Source of the DNA: Mycobacterium arosiense ATCC BAA-1401 = DSM 45069
GTDB lineage: Bacteria > Actinomycetota > Actinomycetes > Mycobacteriales > Mycobacteriaceae
Assembly: GCF_002086125.1 (NCBI RefSeq)
Contig: NZ_MVHG01000019.1
Span: forward strand, 1 to 64,000
DNA: 64,000 nucleotides
Direction of reading: 5' to 3'
Shown: piece by piece, positions 43,684 through 52,091 of the stretch
Numbering within the stretch: the stretch's first letter is position 1
How the letters are laid out: each line of letters starts with the position of its first letter
The notes under the pieces: generated by a model
The model's input: only the letters and a program-made list of their open reading frames with translations
Told to the model about the DNA's origin: nothing
Databases searched by the model: none
Translations under genes and position numbers: made by a program

Positions 43684-43815
43684 ATGTGGATCATCGAGCT
43701 CAACGTCGCCGGCTATCAGTACACCCGCGAGCTGCCAGAGTTGCGGCGCCGCACATTCCGCTTCAGCCCACGTCATATGCCCTGGCCGGCGTCGCGGCAT
43801 TCGCACGCTGCATGA
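43684..43815 (+). CDS. Possible 43-residue small protein upstream of TetR
   Basis: ATG 43684 follows GGGAGAACATC, and the frame runs 43 codons with high-GC third positions typical of the genome: MWIIELNVAGYQYTRELPE then an Arg/Phe/His/Pro-rich tail. Its stop overlaps ATG 43812, an in-frame alternative start of the TetR gene. No family is recognised. It could be a leader peptide, a small regulator-associated protein, or a chance frame in the 5' leader of the TetR transcript. Confidence 0.4.
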   Translation: MWIIELNVAGYQYTRELPELRRRTFRFSPRHMPWPASRHSHAA

Positions 43816-43838
43816 CCCGAGCCACCGGAGGTTGGACA

Positions 43839-44504
43839 GTGCCGACTATCGGTCAGGTCGCGCCGGGCCGGGCCCCGGCGAAACGCGGGAGTACCCGCAC
43901 GAAGATGTTGGCCAGCGCCGCCCAGGTGATGCGCGAGCGCGGAGCGGCCGGCGTGACCATCGACGCGGTGCTCGCCCGCAGCGGTGCCCCCCGCGGCTCG
44001 GTTTACTACCACTTTCCCGACGGGCGCAACCAGATTCTGACCGAAGCGCTGCGCTACTCGGGTGACTCCATCACCGCCATGATCGACGACGCCGCGGGCC
44101 GCGGCGCCCGGGCGTTGCTGCAGGAGTTCGTCGGATTTTGGGAGCGGCTGCTCACCGAAGGCGGTTTCACCGCCGGGTGTCCGGTCGTGGCGGCGGCGAT
44201 CGGCTGTTCGGACGACGACGGCCCCAAGCTCTCCGCCGAGGCCGGCGCCATCCTGGGCCGCTGGTGCACGGCGCTCACCCGCGCATTCGTCAACGACGGC
44301 TTCGACGACGCCGACGCCGCCTCGCTGGCCGTGATGTCCATCGCCGCGCTGGAGGGCGCCATCGTGCTCTCCCGCTCCACCCGCAGTGCGGGCCCGCTAC
44401 ACCAGGTCGGCGAGCAACTCGAATTCTTGATCAAGGCAAAGGAATTCGTTGCTCGCAACAAGGTCGCGGGCAAACAGGACACCCGCTCAGTCGCTGGCGG
44501 GTAG
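43839..44504 (+). CDS. TetR-family transcriptional regulator
   Basis: A 221-residue protein if GTG 43839 is used, which has GGAGG ending seven bases before it; ATG 43812 is an alternative. The helix-turn-helix is VTIDAVLARSGAPRGSVYYHFPDGRNQILTEAL, followed by GGFTAGCPVVAAAIGC, resembling the LmrA/YxaF-type TetR C-terminal domain. It is convergent with the 98-residue gene (18-bp overlap). The palindrome at 43509-43524 upstream suggests autoregulation, and a half-site-like CATGCAA lies upstream of the neighbouring acyl-CoA ligase gene. The gene is absent from this position in H37Rv. Confidence 0.9.
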   Translation: MPTIGQVAPGRAPAKRGSTRTKMLASAAQVMRERGAAGVTIDAVLARSGAPRGSVYYHFPDGRNQILTEALRYSGDSITAMIDDAAGRGARALLQEFVGFWERLLTEGGFTAGCPVVAAAIGCSDDDGPKLSAEAGAILGRWCTALTRAFVNDGFDDADAASLAVMSIAALEGAIVLSRSTRSAGPLHQVGEQLEFLIKAKEFVARNKVAGKQDTRSVAGG

Positions 44505-44783
44505 CGGCTTGACGTCTTTGAGCTGCAGGGCGGTCTGCCCAATGCTCAGGCTGCCCGCGCCCGGCTTGGTCACCAGCACCTCGGCGCCGGTCTCGTCGAC
44601 GTAGCGCTTGCCCATGACCGTGCCGTCGGCGAACTCCGGGTCCAATTCACCCGACCGCTCGCCACCTACCGGCACCATCGGCACACCGCCACAGCGCAAG
44701 TCGTCCAGGCTGTCAGCGCTTCTGACGACGATCACCTGGGTGTCACACACCTGGCTGGCTAGACGAGTTCCGTTCTTGATCAT
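44487..44783 (-). CDS. Small conserved hypothetical protein paired with an acyl-CoA ligase
   Basis: A 98-residue protein from ATG 44783 behind AAGGACGG. It begins MIKNGTRLASQVCDTQVIVVRS, has a compact region DDLRCGGVPMVPVG, and continues DGTVMGKRYVDETGAEVLVTKPGAGSLSIGQTAL. The pattern looks like a small all-beta fold, with Cys at about 13 and 31. It lies 20 bp downstream of the acyl-CoA ligase stop on the same strand, so the two form an operon. No catalytic motif is visible. It may be an accessory or metal-binding subunit; this is speculation. Confidence 0.82.
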   Translation of the reverse strand: MIKNGTRLASQVCDTQVIVVRSADSLDDLRCGGVPMVPVGGERSGELDPEFADGTVMGKRYVDETGAEVLVTKPGAGSLSIGQTALQLKDVKPLPASD

Positions 44784-44803
44784 TGATTTCCGTCCTTGAT
44801 CGC

Positions 44804-46321
44804 TTACTGCTGGGCCGGTGCGGCGCGCAATCCGGTGAGGGTCCCGATGATCTCCCGCCGCAAGACCTTGCCGGTCGCGGTGGTGGGCAGCTCGTCGCGA
44901 AACACTACCTCGTCGGGAGTGCGAGAACCGCGCAAACTCTTGCGGACGAATTCCCGCAATTCTTCGGGGTCGGGGTCGATGCCCGCCGCCGGCACCACCA
45001 CCGCGACGATCGCCTGGCCCCACTGCGGATCCTCGACACCGACCACGGCGACGTCGCGGACGTGGGGGTGCTCGACCAGGACTTCTTCCAGCTCGGCGGG
45101 CGCGATGTTCTCGCCGCCGCGGATGATGGTGTCGTCGCTGCGCCCGCCGATGAACAGGTAGCCCTCCTCGTCGAGCATGGCGATGTCCTTGGTGGGAAAC
45201 CAGCCATCCTCGTCGAGCACCGAGCCGATACCGGTATAGCGCCCCGACACCTGCTCGCCCCGCACAAACAGCTCGCCGGTCTCACCCGGCGGCAGCACGT
45301 TGCCTGCCTCGTCGCGGATCTGCAGCTCGATGCCCGCCACCGCTTGGCCGACCGACCCCAGCCGCCGGGCGGCCTCGGCGCTCGACGCCGTCTGCGCGGC
45401 GCGATGGTCCTCGGGGGTCAGCACCGCGATGGTCGAGCTGGTCTCGGTCAGGCCGTAGGCGTTGACGAAGCCCACGTTGGGCAGCAACTCGAGCGCGCGG
45501 CGGACCAGCGGCAGGCCGACCTTGGACCCGCCGTAGGCCAGGTTGCGCAGCGACGGCAGCTCGATGGCCGTCCCGTCGCCGTTGTCCAGCACGGTGACGA
45601 TGCGGTCCAGCATCGTCGGCACCACCGTCGCGGTGGTCACGTTCTCGGCGTTGATCAACCGAACCCATTCCTGCGGATCGAAATTGGGCAGGTACACCAT
45701 CTTGCGGCCGGCATACAGATTCGACAGCGCGGCGCTGACCCCGGCGATGTGATACGGCGGCACGCAGATCAGCGCCGCGTCGGTTTCTTCGGCCGCCCCG
45801 AATTCCACGGTCCCGGTGATGTAACTGGTCAGGTTGTTGTGTGAGAGCTCGACGGCCTTGGGCTGGGAGGTGGTGCCGGAGGTGAACAGCACGATCGCGA
45901 CGGAGTCCGGGTCGGGAAACTCGGCCGCCGGTTCGGCGGTGCGTGCGGCCGCCAAAAAGTCGTCGGACACCATCACGCGGTCCGACACATTGCCGACGGC
46001 GTCGCGGTAGCGGCTATCGACGATCACCAACGGCTCGGGCAGCCGCTCGATCAGCGCCTGGATGCCGTCAGCGGAGAGACGGTAGTTGATCGGCGTGAAG
46101 GCCACGCCGGCGCGGGCCGCGGCGAAGATCAGCACGGGCAGCATCGCGCCGCCGATGCCCACATACGCGACGTGCCTGGCGTTCGATGCGGCGATCACCC
46201 CGGCGCCACCGTCGGCGAGGTCGCTGAGCTGTTGCGTGGTCAGCCGCAGGTCCCCGGACACCACGGCCGTGCGCTCGGCGTTGCCCGACGCGGCCATCTC
46301 GAGCAGCAACGAAATGCTCAT
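44804..46321 (-). CDS. AMP-dependent acyl-CoA synthetase
   Basis: A 505-residue ANL-family ligase. ATG 46321 is preferred over GTG 46345 because GGAG lies 11 bases before it. Motifs are the P-loop VLFTSGTTSQPKAVELSH, NAYGLTETSS (A5), GWFPTKDIAMLDEEGYLFIGGRSDDTIIRGGENIAPAE (hinge) and catalytic Lys in TTATGKVLRREI. It activates a carboxylic acid to its CoA ester. It is the first gene of a two-gene unit with the 98-residue protein. Upstream (46380-46410) an AT-rich stretch with ATCATGCAACTAT may be its promoter/operator. It is not in the equivalent H37Rv locus. Confidence 0.92.
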   Translation of the reverse strand: MSISLLLEMAASGNAERTAVVSGDLRLTTQQLSDLADGGAGVIAASNARHVAYVGIGGAMLPVLIFAAARAGVAFTPINYRLSADGIQALIERLPEPLVIVDSRYRDAVGNVSDRVMVSDDFLAAARTAEPAAEFPDPDSVAIVLFTSGTTSQPKAVELSHNNLTSYITGTVEFGAAEETDAALICVPPYHIAGVSAALSNLYAGRKMVYLPNFDPQEWVRLINAENVTTATVVPTMLDRIVTVLDNGDGTAIELPSLRNLAYGGSKVGLPLVRRALELLPNVGFVNAYGLTETSSTIAVLTPEDHRAAQTASSAEAARRLGSVGQAVAGIELQIRDEAGNVLPPGETGELFVRGEQVSGRYTGIGSVLDEDGWFPTKDIAMLDEEGYLFIGGRSDDTIIRGGENIAPAELEEVLVEHPHVRDVAVVGVEDPQWGQAIVAVVVPAAGIDPDPEELREFVRKSLRGSRTPDEVVFRDELPTTATGKVLRREIIGTLTGLRAAPAQQ

Positions 46322-46487
46322 CCTCGATCTTTCTCCGGTCTTCACACGTTACAAAGCTGACCAAAAGTGTCATGCTCGTCTGTAGTTTAGATCATGCAAC
46401 TATCGTGCGGCCCGGCCGCGTCACCGCCGAGGACAGCGCGGACTCTCGGGCCTTGCGGCCGAACCGGATCGGGCCGCCTGGTGGCGA

Positions 46488-47273
46488 TCAGGTGCCCGTC
46501 CACTTGGGCGGGCGCTTCTCGGCGAAGGCGATGGCGCCCTCCTTGGCGTCATTGGACGAGAACACCGGGGCCAGCAGCTTGTTCTGCTCGGCGAACATCT
46601 CCTGGGGGCTCCAGCCGCGCGATTCGACGATGATCCGCTTGGTGGCGGCCACCGCGAGCGGCCCGTTCGCCGCGATCTTTTCGGCCAGCGCGATCGCGGC
46701 GTCCAGCGCCCCGCCTGGTTCGGCCAGCACGTTGACCATGCCCAGCGCGTGGGCGCGCTCCGCGCTGAGGTTCTCACCGGTCAACGCCAGTTCCATGGCG
46801 ATCGCCGACGGGATGCGCTGCGGCAGCCGCAGCAACCCACCGCCGCCGGCCACCAGCCCACGCTTGACCTCCGGAATGCCGAACGCCGAGTCCTTGGAGG
46901 CCACGATCAGGTCGGTGGCCAGGGCCAGTTCGGTGCCACCGGCCAGCGCGTAACCCTCCACCGCCGCGATCAACGGCTTGGCCGGTGGACGTTCGGTGAA
47001 GCCCATGCCACGCCCCTCGACGATGGGCAGTTCGCCGCGGGCGAAGGCCTTGAGGTCCATGCCCGCGCAGAACGAGCCGCCCGCGCCGGTGAGGATGCCC
47101 ACCGAGAGGCCGGTCTCGTTGTCGAGCCGATCCACGGCGGCGGCCAGGCCGTTGGCGACCGCGGAATTGACCGCGTTCTTGGCCTTGGGCCGGTTGATCG
47201 TGATGATGAGGATTCGATCCCGTTGTTCGACCAGAACTTCGGGTTCGTTGGCGTCGTCGGTCCCAGTGCTCAC
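46488..47273 (-). CDS. echA1: EchA1, enoyl-CoA hydratase/isomerase
   Basis: A 261-residue crotonase. GTG 47273 is chosen since AAGGAG lies 11 bases upstream and the length matches Rv0222. Core features are ITINRPKAKNAVNSAV, the oxyanion-hole segment GAGGSFCAGMDLKAFARGE, and YALAGGTELALATDLIVAS. The usual second catalytic Glu region reads FGIPEVKRGLVAGGGGLLRLP, where Glu of the PEV motif is present. It hydrates or isomerises 2-enoyl-CoA in beta-oxidation. It is transcribed with a possible operator GGTAACGGTTACC 58 bp upstream. Confidence 0.93.
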   Translation of the reverse strand: MSTGTDDANEPEVLVEQRDRILIITINRPKAKNAVNSAVANGLAAAVDRLDNETGLSVGILTGAGGSFCAGMDLKAFARGELPIVEGRGMGFTERPPAKPLIAAVEGYALAGGTELALATDLIVASKDSAFGIPEVKRGLVAGGGGLLRLPQRIPSAIAMELALTGENLSAERAHALGMVNVLAEPGGALDAAIALAEKIAANGPLAVAATKRIIVESRGWSPQEMFAEQNKLLAPVFSSNDAKEGAIAFAEKRPPKWTGT

Positions 47274-47331
47274 GTGCCGCACAGCTCCTTAAAGGGAATG
47301 GTGGCTTCCAGATAGCTCCTGTCGGACCGAT

Positions 47332-47344
47332 GGTAACGGTTACC
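47332..47344. promoter_or_regulatory. 13-bp palindrome upstream of echA1
   Basis: GGTAACGGTTACC has two exactly complementary 6-bp arms around a central G. It lies 58 bp upstream of the echA1 start and about 70 bp after the end of the WS/DGAT gene, a normal place for an operator. The binding protein is unknown. Confidence 0.5.
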
Positions 47345-47413
47345 GGAAATGGCGTTGATGTCCCCGCAGATCCCGCTTACCCCCGAAGGCGATCAGCCAC
47401 CGATCCGGCCCGA

Positions 47414-48823
47414 TCACGCGGGAGCCATCGCGGTCTCGATGACCGTCAGGTTCTCGGATAGCCCTGCGGCCCTGCGTATTTCGATGAGGTCGGCGACCAT
47501 CGCCTCGGAAACCTCGTGCGGGTCGTCGAGCGTGGCCCCGTCCGAGAGCACCGAGATGTTGAGCTGGTCGACATAACTCCACACGGTGATGTTCAGGCCA
47601 CTGCCGGCGGTCAGCGGGCCCACCGAATAAATCTCGGTGACCAGCGCCCCGCCCACCCGGCCGCGCTCCCGGGGGCCGGGCACATTGGAAATGTTCAGGT
47701 TGAGGAGCCTGTTGTGTCCGGCGCGACCGGAGGCCCACCGGAAGAAGGCCTGGGTGGGCCGGGGCGGCATGTACGCCGCCCACCTGCTGACCAGCTCCGG
47801 CCCCATCAGCTGGTTGCTTTCCTTGGCGGCGATGGCGTTCTCATGGCAGCACCGCACCCGCTCCAGGGGGTCGTCGGAATCGGTCGGCAGGCCCACCAGC
47901 ACGCCGGTGAACCGATTGCCCGAGATCCGCTCGGGCGAGAAGTCGAAGCTCATCGGCACCGAGGCCAGCAGCGGTTCGGCCTTGCCGTCGTATCGCAGCA
48001 GCAGGGTGCGCAACGCGCCGGTCGACATGGCCAGCACCATGTCGTTGATGGTCGCCCCGAGCCGCTTGCCGGTCTCCTTGACATCGGCCAGGGCCAGGGT
48101 GGCGGTCGCGAACCGCCGCTCGGGGGTGAGCTTGTGGTTCATGAAGGTGGGCGGCGGCTCGAAGGGCCGCGTCAGCTCCGGGGAGAAGTTGCGGGAGCTG
48201 CGGCGCACCCGGCCCAACCCCCGGGCGGTGTAGCGGATGGTGTGGGGCAGCGCGCCGATGTGGCGCAGGTGATCGGCGAATGCCGACGCCATCAACTGCC
48301 GCGTGGTGGGCGGCGGGTCGCAGAGGTACGGCCCGCCCTCCGGGCCGGGCTGCAGGTCCATGCCCCGCGCCAGCAGGTTCGCCGACGCGACGCCGTCGGC
48401 CAGCGCGTGGTGAATTTTGCCGACGACCGCAATCCGATTGTTGGCCAAACCCTGCACGAAGTACATCTCCCACAACGGACGGCTGCGATCGAGCGGGGTG
48501 CTGGCGATTTGCCCGATGGCCTCGTCCAGTTCGCGGCGGCCCCCGGGCGGCGACACCCGCCAGGGCCGGATGTGATAGTTCAGGTCGAGTTCGCAGTTCT
48601 CCCGCCACATCGGGTGATGCAAGTGCAGCGGCACCTCGACGAGCTGGTAGCAGAACGGGTCGAGCTTGTTCAGCCGCCCGGCGATGACTTCGCGAAACGC
48701 GTTGACGTCCAGCGACCGGCGGTCGTTGTCCAACTCGATGACGGCGGCTTTGATGGTGTGCATGTGCACGTTCGGGGTTTCGCTGTACAGCAGCACGGCG
48801 TCCCACCCGCTAAGCCTCTTCAC
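47414..48823 (-). CDS. Wax ester synthase/diacylglycerol acyltransferase (Rv0221-like)
   Basis: A 469-residue WS/DGAT protein. It starts with MKRLSGWDAVLLYSETPNVHMH and has the catalytic HHxxxDG motif in KIHHALADGVASANLL near residue 145. The N-terminal PLDRSRPLWEMYFVQGL and the C-terminal NLNISNVPGPRE and GSGLNITVWSYVDQLNISVLSD segments are diagnostic. It transfers an acyl group from acyl-CoA to diacylglycerol or a fatty alcohol, making triacylglycerol or wax ester at the membrane. It lies 44 bp downstream of lipC on the same strand, pairing synthesis with a lipase/esterase as in H37Rv. Confidence 0.95.
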   Translation of the reverse strand: MKRLSGWDAVLLYSETPNVHMHTIKAAVIELDNDRRSLDVNAFREVIAGRLNKLDPFCYQLVEVPLHLHHPMWRENCELDLNYHIRPWRVSPPGGRRELDEAIGQIASTPLDRSRPLWEMYFVQGLANNRIAVVGKIHHALADGVASANLLARGMDLQPGPEGGPYLCDPPPTTRQLMASAFADHLRHIGALPHTIRYTARGLGRVRRSSRNFSPELTRPFEPPPTFMNHKLTPERRFATATLALADVKETGKRLGATINDMVLAMSTGALRTLLLRYDGKAEPLLASVPMSFDFSPERISGNRFTGVLVGLPTDSDDPLERVRCCHENAIAAKESNQLMGPELVSRWAAYMPPRPTQAFFRWASGRAGHNRLLNLNISNVPGPRERGRVGGALVTEIYSVGPLTAGSGLNITVWSYVDQLNISVLSDGATLDDPHEVSEAMVADLIEIRRAAGLSENLTVIETAMAPA

Positions 48824-48867
48824 CGCTGCCTCTTTCCCATAGAGGGACCATACTCAGCGGCGGCGGT

Positions 48868-50073
48868 TCAGATGATCTCTTTTGCTCCGACCCGCGTTCT
48901 GGTGCGGTAGATCTGGTTGAGGAACAGCGACGAGACGTGCGCGGCGGCGCCGGCTCGCTCGCCGTCGAGGAGGTCATATCCGTGGCCTGCGCCGGGAAAT
49001 TCGAGATAGCCCACCTTCGAATGCGACACCGCCCGCAGCCGCTCGACGAAGCTGCGCGCCTGTTCGACGGGGATCACGCTGTCTTTGCTGCCGTGAATGA
49101 CCAGGAAGGGCGGCGCGTTGCGGTGCACGCGCGCGATCGGGGACGCGTCGTGGAAGATTTCGGGCCGGCGGGCGATCGACCTCTTCACGACGACGCGCTC
49201 CAGGAACTCGACGAACCGCTCGCGCTCCGGTGTCGAGCGGTCCTCCCAGTCGTAGCGGCCGTAGATCCCCACGACGGCGTCAACCGAGGTATCCGCGCCC
49301 TCCGGCAGCTTCGCCCGGAACTGCGGGTCGTCGGGCGTCAAGCCGGCCAGCGCACCCAGGTGGCCTCCGGCCGAACATCCCGCTACCGCAACGAAATCCC
49401 GGTCGCCGCCGAACTTGTCGACGTTGGCACGCGCCCACGCGATGGCGGTTTTGACGTCGAGGATGTGGCGCGGCCAGCGGTGGTGCGGCGCGACGCGGTA
49501 GTTGACCGCCAGGCACACCCAGCCCTGCTCGGCGAGCCGAGACATGAGCGCCGACCCCTGGCCCATGCACTTGCCGTGCACCCAGGCGCCGCCCGGCAGG
49601 AAGATCAGGACCGGTGCGGGTTGCGCGGGCAGGTCTTTGCGCCGCCAGACATCGAGCATTTGATCGGGGTGGTCGCCGTAGTGCACCGCGCGGCGATGGA
49701 CATAGCGGCGCTGGCGCAAGCCGTCCCAGATCGGCGGCGTCTTCTCGGCGACGGGCCAGTCCATCTCGAGATCCGCTGTCGACACGACCCCACGCAATGC
49801 GGCGAGCGCGACCTGCCGGGTGCTGGCCCGGTCACGGTCCCGGACGCCGTTGCTGCCGGGGGTGAACCAGTCTCTGGTCGCCGCGGAGATCGCCTCCGGC
49901 GCGTGCCGGGCGCCCCAGACACCCATGGCGGTCAAACCACCCAGGGGCTCGAGATGCTTGCCGACCACGGGCAGCGAAGCCCCGGCCACACTCAATGCCA
50001 GCGCATAGTCGCTGGGACGGGCCCGCAGCAACCATTTCACGCAATCGGTCATGCCCGGTCCAATCGCCGTCAT
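48868..50073 (-). CDS. lipC: LipC, carboxylesterase/lipase
   Basis: A 401-residue alpha/beta hydrolase, start ATG 50073 (H37Rv LipC 403). The oxyanion region is ILIFLPGGAWVHGKCMG (a PGG variant of HGG). The nucleophile serine is in VAGCSAGGHLGALAG, the acid in VIHGSKDSVIP and the histidine in FPGAGHGYDLL. An N-terminal region of about 150 residues precedes the catalytic domain, as in H37Rv LipC, a surface-associated esterase acting on short-chain esters. The next gene on the same strand is the WS/DGAT acyltransferase. A 14-bp palindrome lies about 110 bp upstream. Confidence 0.94.
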   Translation of the reverse strand: MTAIGPGMTDCVKWLLRARPSDYALALSVAGASLPVVGKHLEPLGGLTAMGVWGARHAPEAISAATRDWFTPGSNGVRDRDRASTRQVALAALRGVVSTADLEMDWPVAEKTPPIWDGLRQRRYVHRRAVHYGDHPDQMLDVWRRKDLPAQPAPVLIFLPGGAWVHGKCMGQGSALMSRLAEQGWVCLAVNYRVAPHHRWPRHILDVKTAIAWARANVDKFGGDRDFVAVAGCSAGGHLGALAGLTPDDPQFRAKLPEGADTSVDAVVGIYGRYDWEDRSTPERERFVEFLERVVVKRSIARRPEIFHDASPIARVHRNAPPFLVIHGSKDSVIPVEQARSFVERLRAVSHSKVGYLEFPGAGHGYDLLDGERAGAAAHVSSLFLNQIYRTRTRVGAKEII

Positions 50074-50180
50074 GAACGGGACTGTACCCGCCAGGACGTC
50101 TCGCAAACTGACGTTTCCGCAGAACGCGAGGGCGTGCCGGAACCGCTTTGCCGGGCGAGCTCGCGCATGACGATATTTAC

Positions 50181-50194
50181 ACCGTTCGAACGGT
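50181..50194. promoter_or_regulatory. 14-bp palindrome upstream of lipC
   Basis: ACCGTTCGAACGGT is a perfect palindrome in the 167-bp gap between the methyltransferase stop (50241) and the lipC start (50073), surrounded by AT-rich sequence (CGATATTTAC and TTTTGG). It is a reasonable operator for the lipC-WS/DGAT unit. The regulator is unknown. Confidence 0.5.
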
Positions 50195-50240
50195 TTTGGT
50201 GGTTCGCGGCGGTCACCGATTTTTGCTGTGCACGACACGC

Positions 50241-50894
50241 TTACTTGGCCACCAGGGCGGCGATCACCCGGCCTCCGACCAGGCTGACGCTGGTCAGCGT
50301 GAGCCCCACCTGCGCGGCCAGCGCGGCGGCGCTGTCCACCCCGACGGATGCCCAGCGAAACCAGGGCCCGACCTCGCCCGCCGACTCCAGACGCACCCAG
50401 CGTGAACAGATGCCGATGGCCTCGGCCTCGAATTCGGCCACACAACGCCCGCCGCGGGCCAGCAGCTCGAAGGCGCGCCCGAGAATCCGTCGCGGATCCC
50501 CGCCGAGCCCGACGTTGCCGTCGACCAATAGAACCGTCTGCCACAGGCCGGTTGCCGGCAGCGGCTCGAACACGTCGCCCAACAGGGCCGGCGCACCACC
50601 GCGACCCGCCAGTTGGATCGCGGTCGCGGACCGGTCGATGCCGAGCGCGGGGATGCCCCGCTGGATCAGCCTGGCCACCAACCGGCCCGGACCGCAACCC
50701 AGCTCGATTGTCGGCCCGGTGCACATCTGCGTGACGGCTTCGTCGAAGATTTCGTCGAAGGCGTCACCGGATCCATCACCGGGACATCGCGCACCCAACC
50801 ATCGGTGCGCCGGCAGTGGCCGCAGGTCGCCGTCGTCATGACGGATCCAACATCGCTCCCCGCCAAGTGCCCGATCGTAAAGCTGCCCAAGCAT
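50241..50894 (-). CDS. SAM-dependent methyltransferase
   Basis: A 217-residue class I methyltransferase, start ATG 50894. Motif I is PTIELGCGPGRLVARLIQRG; the acidic position after beta2 is ALGIDRSATAIQLAG. GDVFEPLP and LLVDGNVGLGGDPRRILGRAFELLARGGRCVAEFE complete the fold. It is not in the corresponding H37Rv locus as I recall it. In some mycobacteria similar genes sit with glycosyltransferase and oxidoreductase genes, but only this one is present here. Substrate unknown. Confidence 0.85.
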   Translation of the reverse strand: MLGQLYDRALGGERCWIRHDDGDLRPLPAHRWLGARCPGDGSGDAFDEIFDEAVTQMCTGPTIELGCGPGRLVARLIQRGIPALGIDRSATAIQLAGRGGAPALLGDVFEPLPATGLWQTVLLVDGNVGLGGDPRRILGRAFELLARGGRCVAEFEAEAIGICSRWVRLESAGEVGPWFRWASVGVDSAAALAAQVGLTLTSVSLVGGRVIAALVAK

Positions 50895-51156
50895 TTCACG
50901 TCCTCGCGTCCTGGCCGATCGGGCGCGCTGGCGGCAGGCCCACGCGCCAGCACTGCTCCGATACCCCGATCGTGACTTCGTTAATCCATCTTTTTCCCTT
51001 GCCCCTCCCTGCGGCTACGGTGCAGCGACCGGCAAGGTTCACCAACCAATGCGGACCGGACGTGTGCGCCGTCGTGCGCCGGTAGCGGGCGCTGCCGAAA
51101 TATGGCCAATGGCAGGGCCTTTCGTAGCTTGCCGGATACGTATCGGCCCGCTGCAG

Positions 51157-51984
51157 CTAGCCGAACAAGAACGCATCCAGCAGCTCGTTGACCCGCGCGG
51201 GCTCTTCGAGCGCCGCAAGATGCGCGACCCCGTCGAGCACGGTGAAGGATGCGCCGGGGATCGAGTCGGCCATGGCGCGGGTTTGCGCCACCGGAAAGGT
51301 GGCGTCTTCCGCGCCGGCGACCACCAGCACCGGGGCCGTGACCCCGGCCAGCAGGGCGTGTTGGTCGGGCCGCGCGGACACCACGCTGCGCACCGCCCAG
51401 CGGACCGAATCGGCGTCGACCGACTGCACGGATGCCCGCACGGCCCGCACCACGTCCGCGCGGGTGCGCAGCGTGGTCGGTCCCAAGAAGGCGCGGATGG
51501 CCGAGCGGGTCAGCGGCGGCCGGATGCCTCCCAGCAGCCTCGCCATCCAGAGCATGGCGGCATACTGCACCTGTTGCGCGACACCGGCTTTGGAGGCCGT
51601 GCAATTCATCAGCACCGCGCGGTTGAGGCGGTCGGGGTGGCGGGCGGCGAAGGTGCCGCCGATCATCCCGCCCCACGAGTTGCCGACGAAGTGGGCCCTG
51701 TCGATGTCGAGGGTGTCCATCAGCTCGACGACGCAGCGCGCGCAGTCGGTGAAGCTGAACATCGCCCGCAGCGGCGTGCTGCCGCCGTGGCCGGGCGGAT
51801 CGATGAGCACCAGGCGATGGCTGTCGCCGAAGCGCGCGGCCTGGCCGGCCCACAGGTCGCCCGTCATCAACAGGCTAGGCCACATGAGGACGGCGGGCCC
51901 GGTGCCCGCGCTGACCTGAACGCGGAGCGTGCCGAGAACCGTATCGACGAACCGCGAAGCCAGTCGGGGGTGGTTGGCGGTCAC
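51157..51984 (-). CDS. Alpha/beta hydrolase
   Basis: A 275-residue hydrolase with the nucleophile elbow GNSWGG (VGNSWGGMIGGTFAARHPDR), acid in VVAGAEDATFPV and histidine in DGVAHLAALEEPARV. The early LIDPPGHGGSTP segment resembles enol-lactone hydrolases and related C-C or ester hydrolases. A cap domain is indicated by the helical insert at residues about 130-195. No signal peptide is seen. The promoter side at 51985 faces the left end of the IS110 element, which may have altered its regulation. No closer assignment can be made. Confidence 0.88.
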   Translation of the reverse strand: MTANHPRLASRFVDTVLGTLRVQVSAGTGPAVLMWPSLLMTGDLWAGQAARFGDSHRLVLIDPPGHGGSTPLRAMFSFTDCARCVVELMDTLDIDRAHFVGNSWGGMIGGTFAARHPDRLNRAVLMNCTASKAGVAQQVQYAAMLWMARLLGGIRPPLTRSAIRAFLGPTTLRTRADVVRAVRASVQSVDADSVRWAVRSVVSARPDQHALLAGVTAPVLVVAGAEDATFPVAQTRAMADSIPGASFTVLDGVAHLAALEEPARVNELLDAFLFG

Positions 51985-52091
51985 GGTGCCCTACCTTTCT
52001 GATGTGCCTTCGATCGTTTCGATGTTCGAGGATGATCGAGGTGTGCGAGCGGGGCAGGGATGGTTTTCATGTTGGCTGCACTCGATGGCCA

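Noticed and set aside
44805..45844. Plus-strand frame opposite the acyl-CoA ligase
   Set aside because: Ligase motifs on the minus strand are unambiguous; the plus frame is His/Arg/Gly-rich shadow.
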